Assembly (NCBI GenBank): GCA_050948785.1
Contig: JBMNEM010000008.1
Location: forward strand, 194,520-258,519
Length of the DNA stretch: 64,000 bases
Direction: 5' to 3'
Source: JAAZMI01 sp050948785
Lineage (GTDB): Bacteria > Bacillota > Dethiobacteria > DTU022 > UBA8154
Made by a program: the position numbers and the translations under genes. How positions within the stretch are numbered: position 1 is the first letter of the stretch; each line of letters begins with the position of its first letter. The notes under the pieces were generated by a model that was given only the letters and a program-made list of their open reading frames with translations, did no database searches and was not told the DNA's origin. Shown piece by piece: positions 32,201 to 41,612 of this stretch.

Positions 32201-33826
32201 ATGCTCAGACTGGCAGGTATTAAAATAAGAATAAATAAAGCGATAGATTTGGAAACAGAGAAACAAGCTTTAAGAAATAAAATACTTTCCAGTCTCAGAA
32301 TTAATGAGCGGGAACTGCTAGGGTTTACCATATTTAAGAAATCAATTGACGCTAGAAAAAAAAATAAGATATTTTATGTCTATACAGTAGATGTTGAGGT
32401 TCATAATGAAGAGCGAATACTCAAAAAACGCCGTTCGCAAGCAATAACGCCCACTCCGGATCTGTCTTATCCAGGCATTCAATCAGGAACGGAGCAGATG
32501 ACTGCAAGACCTGTGGTCATCGGTATGGGACCGGCAGGTCTTTTTGCCGGGTTAATGCTGGCTAAGAACGGCTATAAGCCCATCATCCTCGAAAGAGGGG
32601 AAGATGTGGAAACGAGAACCGCTAAAGTAAACAAATTCTGGAATAACGGCCTGCTTGATACAGAAAGCAATGTCCAGTTTGGTGAAGGCGGCGCCGGCAC
32701 ATTTTCAGACGGGAAACTTACTACTCTGATCAATGACAGAAGGTGCCGCACTGTACTGCAGGAGTTTATAAAAGCAGGCGCACCACCTGAAATATTATAT
32801 AAGAGTAAACCTCATATTGGAACCGACTTGCTCAAGTCTACAGTTAAAAATATTAGGCAAGAAATTATTGCCCATGGCGGAGAGGTAAGATTTAAAACTA
32901 AAGTAACCGATTTTATTATCAAGGACGGAAATATAGATGCTGTAGTCATTAATGATCAGGAGAGGCTTAATTGCAAAGTTGCTCTGCTGGCCATAGGTCA
33001 TAGCGCCCGGGATACTATCGCGCTGCTGCACCGCAGAGGCATATTCATGACCCGGAAGTCCTTTTCCATTGGGGTGAGAATCGAGCATTCCCAGGATATT
33101 ATTAATAAAGCGCAGTATGGTGCTGCTGCTGGATACCCTGGACTGGGAGCAGCTGATTATAAGCTGGCCTATCATTCCCAAAATGGAAGATCTGCTTACA
33201 CATTTTGTATGTGCCCGGGTGGATATGTGGTCGCTGCCGCTTCTGAAGAACAATGTATTGTTACAAATGGCATGAGTGAATACAAAAGAGATGGAGACAA
33301 TGCTAATTCAGCTTTACTGGTGGGGGTTAAACCTGCTGATTTTCCTGGTGAACATCCCTTGGGAGGCATTGAATTTCAGAGAAGATGGGAAAAGCTGGCT
33401 TATCAGCTAGGAGGAGGGAATTACCGAGCCCCGGTCCAACTAACAGGTGATTTTCTTGCTGATCAACCCAGCACCCAATGGGGCCATGTAAAGCCAACCT
33501 ATAAGCCTGGTGTTACCTTCGCCCAGCTCAAGAATTGCCTCCCCGATTATGTGATAGAAACGCTTAAGGAAGCAATAATGTTTTTCGATACCAGAATCAA
33601 GGGCTTTGCTCTGCCGGATAGTATCTTGACAGGTGTGGAGACGAGGAGTTCTTCACCTGTACGAATAAATAGAGATGATAATTATCTATCAAACATCCAT
33701 GGTTTGTATCCTCTGGGAGAAGGGGCAGGCTATGCAGGGGGTATAATGTCATCCGCAGTTGATGGAATCAAAACAGCCGAAAAAGTTATGGTAAAGTATG
33801 CGCCCCTAAAGATAAAGGGAACATAA
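32201..33826 (+). CDS. Large FAD-dependent oxidoreductase (COG2509-like)
   Basis: A 541-aa predicted flavoprotein. An N-terminal RNA-binding-like domain (IRINKAIDLETEKQALRNKI) of about 90 residues precedes the FAD motif VIGMGPAGLFAGLMLAKNGY, and QFGEGGAGTFSDGKLTT, FCMCPGGYVVAA and YPLGEGAGYAGGIMSSAVDG are typical of the family. ATG 32201 with GGAGG six bases ahead. 24 bp after the HI0933-like gene; the two are likely one operon. The natural substrate is unknown. Confidence 0.9.
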   Translation: MLRLAGIKIRINKAIDLETEKQALRNKILSSLRINERELLGFTIFKKSIDARKKNKIFYVYTVDVEVHNEERILKKRRSQAITPTPDLSYPGIQSGTEQMTARPVVIGMGPAGLFAGLMLAKNGYKPIILERGEDVETRTAKVNKFWNNGLLDTESNVQFGEGGAGTFSDGKLTTLINDRRCRTVLQEFIKAGAPPEILYKSKPHIGTDLLKSTVKNIRQEIIAHGGEVRFKTKVTDFIIKDGNIDAVVINDQERLNCKVALLAIGHSARDTIALLHRRGIFMTRKSFSIGVRIEHSQDIINKAQYGAAAGYPGLGAADYKLAYHSQNGRSAYTFCMCPGGYVVAAASEEQCIVTNGMSEYKRDGDNANSALLVGVKPADFPGEHPLGGIEFQRRWEKLAYQLGGGNYRAPVQLTGDFLADQPSTQWGHVKPTYKPGVTFAQLKNCLPDYVIETLKEAIMFFDTRIKGFALPDSILTGVETRSSSPVRINRDDNYLSNIHGLYPLGEGAGYAGGIMSSAVDGIKTAEKVMVKYAPLKIKGT

Positions 33827-33839
33827 ACAAGAAAACCGG

Positions 33840-33898
33840 TTAAAAAAGACTCCTGGCGACTTTGGAAAGAATCCTAAGCCCCTGGGGTTCTTTTTTAA
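33840..33898 (+). terminator. Intrinsic terminator of the flavoprotein operon
   Basis: TTAAAAAAGA pairs with TTCTTTTTTAA at the base, with CCCCTGGGG within. It lies directly after the stop of the large flavoprotein and overlaps repeat B. Confidence 0.55.
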
Positions 33899-33968
33899 CG
33901 TTTTTCAATAAGAAATAAAAGGAATCGGAGCTCGATTCTGGAAGTAATATAGCATGCTGGGAATATCT
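33850..33968. repeat. Imperfect repeat, copy B
   Basis: Counterpart of the repeat at 29876-29965 (TTTGGAAAGAATCCTAA, GGAATCGGAGCTCGATTCTG), with an internal insertion that carries the T-run of the terminator. It marks the right border of the three-gene block. Confidence 0.5.
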
Positions 33969-34080
33969 GAGCGGTATCTGTGAAAGACACACACAATTCT
34001 ACCTGTTATTTAGTTATTATTGGCTTTAGTTTGACAGACATTACTTATAAAGCACAGATCATAAAGGTGGTAAAGTAAAA

Positions 34081-36445
34081 ATGGCCATAAAAAAGAGCGA
34101 CCTCTACAGTAAAATATGGCAAAGCTGTGATGAACTGAGGGGAGGCATGGACGCCTCTCAATATAAAGACTATGTACTGGTCCTGCTCTTTGTCAAATAT
34201 GTAACTGATAAATACTACGGCAAACCCCACTCCTTACTGGTAGTGCCTGACGGTGGAAGTTTCCACGATATGGTGCAATTAAAGGGCAACAATGATCTTG
34301 GCAATAAAATGAATACAATAATCCATAAACTGGCTGAAGAAAATGAGCTGGTAGGTGTTATCACCGTAGCAGATTTCAATGATGACGACAAACTGGGCCG
34401 GGGCAAGGAAAAAGTGGACAGGCTAACCAATCTGATCTCCATATTTGAATCTGACAGCCTGGACATGAGCAAAAACAGAGCCGATGGTGATGACCTACTC
34501 GGTGATGCCTACGAGTACCTGATGCGCAACTTTGCCACCCAATCGGGAAAATCCAAAGGTCAGTTCTACACACCGGCTGAAGTATCCCGCGTTATGGCCA
34601 GGGTAATCGGAGTTGAAAATTCAAAAAGCCGCGGCGATACCATTTATGACCCCACCTGTGGGAGCGGTTCTTTACTGCTTAAAGCAGCTAATGAAGCGTC
34701 CTTCGGGCTGACCATTTATGGTCAGGAAAAAGATAATGCCACCAGAGCCCTGGCCAAGATGAACATGATTTTGCATGGGAACGAAATAGCAGATATCAGG
34801 CAGGGAGATACCCTGTCATCACCCGAATTTCTACAACAGGACGGTAGTTTGGAGACTTTTGACTATGCGGTGGCCAATCCGCCTTTTTCCATCAAAACAT
34901 GGAGGAGTGGACTCGACCCTGAAAATGATGTATACGGCCGTTTCCAGGGCTTTGGGATTCCCCCCGCTAAAAACGGGGATTATACCTTTTTGCTACACTT
35001 TATTCGTTCTTTGAAGAGCCACAAAGGGAAAGGGGCGATCATTCTCCCGCATGGAGTATTGTTCCGGGGCAATGTAGAAGCCGAAATTCGCAAAAACATT
35101 GTGAAACGGGGGCTGATCAAAGGAATCATCGGGCTGCCTCCCAACCTATTTTACGGCACAGGAATACCGGCCTCGATCCTTGTCATTGACAAAGAAGAAG
35201 CGCAGAAACGAAACGGCATCTTTATGATCGATGCCAGCCAGGGCTTTCAAAAAAGACGGCAACAAAAACCGCCTGCGAGAGCGGGATATCCACAAGATAG
35301 TCGATGTCTTTAAAGGCCAGTTGGAAATCCCCGGATACTCCCGCTTTGTAAAAATCAAAGAAATAGAAGCAAATGACTACAATCTCAATATACCCAGATA
35401 TATCGACACGCAGGAAAAAGAAGATCTACAAGACATTGGGGCACACCTGAAAGGAGACATCCCCAATCAGGATATCGGTGCTTTGGGAAAATACTGGTCT
35501 GTATATCCCGATTTGAAAAATCAACTTTTCTCACCGGCCAACAGAACCGGCTACAGCAAACTAAAAGTCAAAACAGAAGTCATTAAAACAATCATTTTTT
35601 CCCACCCGGAGTTTATTACATATACCAAAGAAGTCGAAGAAAAAATTAACCGCTGGAAAAACAAATACATCCCTATTTTAAAAAGCATAAATTCTACAAC
35701 AAAACCCAGGGAACTGATCCACCAAATCTCTGAAGACCTGCTGGCTACCTTTGCTGACAGCAAATTGATAGACAAATATGATGTCTATCAACATCTGATG
35801 GACTATTGGCTGGAGACGATGCGGGATGATATTTATCTGGTCTCGGAAAACGGTTGGCTGGCAAATGATGAACTGATACCGGATGAATTAATTATCCATA
35901 AATATTTCCAAGAAGAAAAACAGGCTATAGAAGAAATGGAAACCACAAGCGATGAAATAACAGAATTGAAAGAAGAATTTGAGGAAGAACATTCCGGAGA
36001 AGACGGGATATTGGAAGAAGTTAAAAATGAGAGAGGAAATATCACCAAGACCAATCTAAACAAAAGAATCAGGGAAATAAAAGACGACAACGAGGAACTG
36101 GATGAGCTGAAAATACTGGAAGAATATCTGGGATTGATGGATCGGGAATCCACTGCAAGAAGGAAAATAAGGGATGCCGACAGAAAACTTCAAAAGAAAG
36201 TACAGGCTAAGCGCAAAGAGCTTTCTCCGGAAGAAACCCGGGATATCTTGGTAAATGATAAATGGATCGCCTCCATTACAAAGCAAATAAATACGGAAAT
36301 GGAGAGAATCTCCCACCAGCTCACCACCAGGATCAAAGAACTGGCAGAAAGATACGCACAAACCCTACCGGAGATAGAAGCAGAAGTAGAGGAGCTGAGA
36401 AAAAAAGTAGAATCTCATTTACAAAGGATGGGATTCGCATGGTAA
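34081..36445 (+). CDS. hsdM: Type I restriction-modification methyltransferase subunit, 1-nt frameshift
   Basis: DNA adenine methyltransferase subunit of about 790 aa. An N-terminal HsdM helical domain is followed by AdoMet motif I YDPTCGSGSLLLKA (about residue 190) and catalytic motif IV VANPPFSI (about 266). At 35249-35254 a run of six A breaks the frame: the first frame ends at 35313, and the second resumes with KKDGNKNRLRERDIHKIVDVF and runs through a long charged coiled-coil tail to 36445. Removing one A restores the reading frame. If real, the break lies downstream of the catalytic motifs. The stop overlaps hsdS by 7 bp. Confidence 0.92.
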
Positions 36446-37698
36446 GAGAAAAAAACGTGCCCCAGGGATATAAGCAGACAGAGGTGGGTGTGATACCCGA
36501 GGATTGGGAAGTAACCTCTATTAATGATTCTTCAACTCTTAAGGCTAGAATTGGCTGGCAAGGATTAACTACTAAAGAATATCTACCTGATGGAAAATAT
36601 TATTTAGTTACGGGTACAGATTTTGTAAACGGGAAAATAGAATGGGATATCTGCAACTTCGTTGATGCTGATAGATATAATCAAGATAAAAATATCCAAA
36701 TAAAAGTTGGTGATGTGTTAGTAACTAAAGATGGAACTATAGGGAAGGTGGCTTTCATAGACTATTTACCAAAGGAAGCTACATTAAATAGTGGGGTTTT
36801 TGTAGTTAGGCCCAAAGATGATAATTATGATTCTTTGTATTTTAATTACATAATGAACTTTAAAATATTTGATAAGTTTCTTAACAAATTAACCGCAGGA
36901 TCAACAATTTTACATTTGTATCAGAAGGATTTCATAAAGTTTTGTTTTCCCCTCCCTCCCCTACCAGAACAAAAAGCCATAGCCAAGGTTTTATCCGATG
37001 TCGATGAATTAATAACATCAATTGAAAAACTCATCAATAAAAAACAGAAAATAAAACAAGGCACCATGCAGTTGCTGTTAACAGGTAAGAAGCGATTGCC
37101 TGGGTTTACGGGGGAGTGGGAAGTAAAGAGATTGGGGGAAATAGTAAGAATAGTTAATGGGGGAACGCCGAGTACAACAAACAGTTCTTATTGGAATGGC
37201 AATATCAAGTGGTGCACTCCCACAGATATTACCAAATGCAGGAGTAAATATTTAAAAGACACTGAAAAGAAAATTACAAAAAACGGGCTTAATAACAGTT
37301 CGGCTACACTTCTTCCTAGGGGAACTCTTCTGTTATGTAGCAGGGCAACTATCGGAGAAATTAGAATTGCTTATGATGAAATATCGACAAATCAAGGATT
37401 TAAATCTTTAATTTGTGAAAACAATGTTTACAATGAGTATTTATATTACTATATAAATCAAATTAAGGGTAAGTTTATTGAAAAGGCTTCTGGCTCAACA
37501 TTTCTTGAAATTTCAAAAAAAGATATAGCCTATATAAAAATGGAACTACCACTCCTACCAGAACAAAAAGCCATAGCCCAAATTCTTTCGGACATGGACT
37601 CGGAAATAGAGGCCTTGGAGAAGAAGCTTGAGAAGTACAAGCTCATCAAGGAGGGGATGATGGATAAACTTTTGACCGGGGAGGTGAGGCTTGTATGA
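36439..37698 (+). CDS. hsdS: Type I restriction-modification specificity subunit
   Basis: A 419-aa DNA-recognition subunit with two target-recognition domains (about residues 25-170 and 230-370), each followed by a coiled-coil spacer: LPEQKAIAKVLSDVDELI and LPEQKAIAQILSDMDSEI. N-terminal YKQTEVGVIPEDWEV and internal GFTGEWEVKRLGEI are the repeated TRD entry motifs. ATG 36439 overlaps the hsdM stop (ATGGTAA). A 25-bp identical stretch at the two spacers (36960-36984 and 37554-37578) could let TRDs recombine. The target sequence is unknown. Confidence 0.94.
   Translation: MVREKNVPQGYKQTEVGVIPEDWEVTSINDSSTLKARIGWQGLTTKEYLPDGKYYLVTGTDFVNGKIEWDICNFVDADRYNQDKNIQIKVGDVLVTKDGTIGKVAFIDYLPKEATLNSGVFVVRPKDDNYDSLYFNYIMNFKIFDKFLNKLTAGSTILHLYQKDFIKFCFPLPPLPEQKAIAKVLSDVDELITSIEKLINKKQKIKQGTMQLLLTGKKRLPGFTGEWEVKRLGEIVRIVNGGTPSTTNSSYWNGNIKWCTPTDITKCRSKYLKDTEKKITKNGLNNSSATLLPRGTLLLCSRATIGEIRIAYDEISTNQGFKSLICENNVYNEYLYYYINQIKGKFIEKASGSTFLEISKKDIAYIKMELPLLPEQKAIAQILSDMDSEIEALEKKLEKYKLIKEGMMDKLLTGEVRLV
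36960..36984 (+). repeat. hsdS 25-bp direct repeat, copy 1
   Basis: CCTACCAGAACAAAAAGCCA plus five further bases, identical to 37554-37578. It encodes LPEQKAIA at the start of each spacer helix. Identity at codon third positions suggests recent exchange or selection for recombination. Confidence 0.75.
37554..37578 (+). repeat. hsdS 25-bp direct repeat, copy 2
   Basis: Second identical copy of the repeat at 36960-36984, at the second spacer helix of HsdS, 594 bp (198 codons) downstream, so recombination between the two would delete in frame. Confidence 0.75.
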
Positions 37699-40600
37699 GC
37701 AGAGTGGGACAAATTGAGCGGATGACTCAGAATAGAGTAGTTGAGCTATTTATAGATAAACTCGGCTATAAATATTTGGGGAATTTAAAAGATAAAGATT
37801 ACAAAAATGTAGAAACGCGCCTCCTCAGAAAATATTTGAGGAGAAAGGGATATAGTGAAAAGCTGATTGAAAGAGCGATCGGGTAAACTGAATAGAGCTG
37901 TAAAAAATCAGGTCAACAGTCTTTATGACATTAATAAAGAGGTCTACGGTTATTTAAGATACGGCGCAGAGGTAAGGGAAAATATTGGGGAAAACAAACA
38001 GACTGTAAAATTTATCAACTGGAATGATGCTTACGACAACGATTTTTATCTGGCCGAAGAGGTAAGAATCAAAGGAGAACATACAAAAAGACCGGATATA
38101 GTTTTATATGTCAACGGTATTGCCCTGGGAGTGTTAGAGTTAAAAAGGAGTACCGTTGCGGTGGCTGAAGGTATAAGGCAAAACCTGGATAACCAGAAGT
38201 CGATCTTTATCAAGCCATTTTTTAATACCATGCAGCTGGTGATGGCCGGCAATGACAGTCAGGGGCTTCGCTTTGGCACGATCGATACTCCGGAAAAATA
38301 CTATCTCACCTGGAAGGAAGATACAAAAGCTGAGGATGCGTTGAGCAAAAAAATAAAGGGGCTTATGGATGGAGTAGAACACATCCTCGACAAACAGCTC
38401 CTTGGGTTCTGCCATAAAAAAAGATTTCTGGAAATCATCTATTATTTCGTAGTCTTTGATCGCGGGACAAAAAAACTGTGCAGACCCAATCAATACTTTG
38501 GTGTCAAGGCGGCCAGGCCCCGCATAAAGAAAAAAGAGAGCGGGATTATCTGGCACTCTCAAGGTAGCGGGAAAAGCCTTGTTATGGTGTGGATTGCCAA
38601 ATGGATCAGGGAAAATATCAGCGATTCCCGGGTGCTGATCATCACCGACAGGGATGAACTGGATAAGCAGATTGAGAAAGTATTTAAGGGCGTTGATGAG
38701 GATATCTACCGGACTAAAAGCGGCAGGGATTTGCTCGAAAAACTAAATCAGACAACGCCGCTGCTGCTGTGTTCTCTTGTTCACAAATTTGGGGCCCGGG
38801 GAGAAAAAGATGATGATACCAGTTATAATGAGTATATTGCAGAATTAAAAATGAATTTCCCCCAAGGTTTTAAAGCCAAGGGCGATATCTATGTCTTTGT
38901 TGATGAATGTCATCGCACTCAGTCAGGCAAACTGCACACGGCTATGAGGGAAATCCTGCCGGAGAGCATGTTCATCGGTTTTACGGGGACACCCCTGCTG
39001 AAAAAAGATAAGGCCACCAGCATCGAAGTCTTTGGAAGTTATATCCACACCTACAAATTTGATGAAGCCGTCAGAGATAAAGTAATCTTGGATTTGCGCT
39101 ATGAAGCTAGGGATATAGAGCAGGACATCACTTCCCAGGATAAAATTGACCAATGGTTTGAAGCCAAGACCAAAGGACTTACTGACTATGCAAAAACCAA
39201 GCTGAAACAAAGATGGGGCACCTTGCAGAGGGTGTTAAGCTCCCGTTCCCGGTTGGAACAGATTGTCAAAGACATTATCTTCGATATGGAAACAAAGGAC
39301 CGCCTGCAAAACGGACGCGGCAATGCCATGTTAATCGCCGGCAGCATCTACGAAGCTTGCAAGTACTATGAGCTCTTTCAAACTGCGGGATTTAAGAAGT
39401 GTGCCCTGGTTACATCCTATAATCCAAATATAGAGGATATAAAAGGTGAAGCTACCGGAGAGGATAAACCCACTGAAAATGTTGAAAAATATAGGATCTA
39501 CAAAAAAATGCTCCAGGGCAAAAGCCCGGAAGAATTTGAAGAAGAAGCCAAGAGGAAGTTTGTGGAACAGCCTGCTCAGCTAAAATTACTTATTGTGGTC
39601 GATAAACTGCTGACAGGCTTTGATGCTCCTCCGGCAACTTATCTTTATATCGATAAAAGCATGAAAGACCATGGCCTGTTTCAAGCCATTTGCCGGGTAA
39701 ACCGACTTGACGGCGATGACAAAGAATACGGCTATATCGTGGATTATATGGATTTATTCAAAAGCCTGGAAAGGTCTGTGAAGGATTATACTTCGGAGGC
39801 TTTTGCCGGCTATGACGAGGAAGATGTGCAAGGCCTGCTCAGCAATAGGCTGGAAAAGGCGAGAGAGCGGTTGGATGAGGCTTTGGAAAAAGTAAAGGCC
39901 TTGTGTGAACCAGTGGCTCCTCCCAAAGGGGCGCTTCAATACATCAGGTATTTCTGTTGGGAAAATATTTTTAATGAAAAAGAATTAAAGGACAACGAGC
40001 CAAAGAGATTGGCCTTCTATCAATATACCACTGCACTGCTCAGGGCCTTTGCCAACATTGCCAATGAGATGGAGGAGGCCGGGTATACTCCCCAGGAAAT
40101 TCAGGGTATCAGAAATGATGTGGAGCATTTTAACAATGCCCGCAGGGAAGTAATGCTGGCCGCCGATGATGATATTGACTTGAAATCCTATGAACCGGCG
40201 ATGAGGCATTTGATCGATAACTATATCAGTGCTGAGGACAGTAAACAAATTTCTGTCTTTGAAGAGATGACCTTGGTTGAGCTGCTAGTGGAGCGAGGAA
40301 CAGATTTTGTCCAGGAATTACCCGCTAATCTCAGAAAAGATAAGGAAGCTGTTGCGGAAACGATTGAAAACAATGTGCGCCGGTTGATTGTAGAGGAAAA
40401 GCCCACAAACCCCAGATATTATGAGAGGATGTCCGTGCTTTTAGAGGAAGTCATCAGACAAAGAAAAGAAGCGGCTGTCTCTTATGAGAGACATTTAAAG
40501 CGGGTTGCTGAAATAGCCAGAATGTCCAAAAACCCGGAGGCCACTATCAAATATCCTGTCAATATCGATACTAAAGCCAAAAGGGCCCTCTATGATAACT

Positions 40601-40785
40601 TAGGTAAAGATGAAGATTTGGCTGTTTCCCTGGACAAAAAAATCAGGGAAAAAGCACCCAGCGGTTGGAGAGGTGATAGGATCAAGGAAAGACTTATGCT
40701 TTCTTTAATCCAGGAATGTCTGGCAGATAAGAAAATATCAGCAGAAGAAATTTATTTACTGGTAGATCAGCAGGAGGAATATTAG
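37695..40785 (+). CDS. hsdR: Type I restriction endonuclease subunit, 1-nt frameshift
   Basis: ATP-driven translocase/nuclease of about 1030 aa. A first frame from ATG 37695 (overlapping the hsdS stop by 4 bp) gives 63 residues ending IERAIG. The second frame continues KLNRAVKNQVNSLYD to 40785. An extra G in GGG at 37881-37883 explains the break; without it the protein reads AIGKLNRA. The nuclease core is RPDIVLYVNGIALGVLELKRS minus its last residue (PD-ExK), followed by the SF2 motor: WHSQGSGKSLVMVW, VFVDECHRTQSG, FTGTPLL, and QAICRVNRLDGDDKEYG. A C-terminal helical region binds the methylase core. As written, the restriction subunit would be truncated unless translation restarts at TTG 37867, which would leave out only about 60 residues. 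Confidence 0.93.
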
Positions 40786-41489
40786 TGGGGAAGTTAATCG
40801 TTGGCGATTTGGAAATAGAGTTAATCAGGAAGAACATAAAAAACCTCCATCTTTCGGTACTGCCGCCGGATGGCAGGGTCCGGATTTCGGTGCCCAAAAA
40901 ACAGAATGATGAAGCTGTCAGGCTTTTTATTGTATCTAAATTATCCTGGATAAAAAAGCAGCGGGCCAAGTTTCAAAAACAGGAAAGACAACCGGAAAGG
41001 GAATTTGTCTCGGGCGAGAGCCATTATTTTTTGGGGGAGCGCTATCTTTTAAACGTGATCTATACCAATAAAAGAAAGCAGGGGGTCAAACCCCGCAACA
41101 AGACCTATCTTGATTTGTTCGTGCAGGAAGGCAGCGATAAAGAACAAAGGCAAAAAGTTATGAGGGAATGGCATCGCCGTGAGCTAAAAGCTTTAATTTC
41201 TCCTTTGATAGAAAAATGGGAGCCCATCATCGGGGTGAAGGTGGAGTCCTGGGGAGTAAAATTAATGAAGACCCGCTGGGGCAGCTGCAATATCACCGCC
41301 AGGAGGATCTGGCTGAACCTGGAACTTGCAAAAAAGAACCCCGCCTGTCTTGAATACATAGTGGTTCACGAAATGGTGCACTTACTGGAGCGGCTGCACA
41401 ATAAACGTTTTGTTGCCTATATGGATAAATTTTTACCCAACTGGCGCAGTACCAGGGCAGAGTTGAACGGGTTGGTATTTGATGGGTAA
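40785..41489 (+). CDS. YgjP-type (M48-like) metallopeptidase
   Basis: A 234-aa predicted zinc peptidase. The motif VVHEMVHLLERLHNKRF supplies HExxH, with a further histidine in the LHNKRF stretch. The upstream half (NLHLSVLPPDGRVRISVP) is the usual YgjP N-terminal beta domain. The GTG start shares its first base with the hsdR stop, so it belongs to the hsd operon. YgjP-like genes are frequently placed behind hsdR, but their job there is not established; control of HsdR levels by proteolysis is one possibility. Confidence 0.9.
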   Translation: MGKLIVGDLEIELIRKNIKNLHLSVLPPDGRVRISVPKKQNDEAVRLFIVSKLSWIKKQRAKFQKQERQPEREFVSGESHYFLGERYLLNVIYTNKRKQGVKPRNKTYLDLFVQEGSDKEQRQKVMREWHRRELKALISPLIEKWEPIIGVKVESWGVKLMKTRWGSCNITARRIWLNLELAKKNPACLEYIVVHEMVHLLERLHNKRFVAYMDKFLPNWRSTRAELNGLVFDG

Positions 41490-41554
41490 ATGAGCATTAG
41501 GCCACTGGAGACAAAATAGAATATTGATCTCAACGACTAAAATTTTCCTTTCAA

Positions 41555-41583
41555 TTGACATGCTGGAAAATTGCCGATATAAT
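41555..41583 (+). promoter_or_regulatory. Consensus sigma-A promoter for alaS
   Basis: TTGACA (41555-41560), 17-bp spacer, TATAAT (41578-41583): both hexamers are perfect. The transcript would begin about 20 nt before the ATG, leaving no room for a T-box leader. Confidence 0.85.
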
Positions 41584-41612
41584 TATTTTGACAAAAAGCA
41601 GGAGGCCCAAAA

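Noticed and set aside
34031..34064. Promoter for hsdM
   Set aside because: TTGACA is present at 34031, but no convincing -10 lies at the right distance.
41490..41612. T-box leader for alaS
   Set aside because: The consensus promoter lies about 30 bp before the gene; there is no room for a leader.
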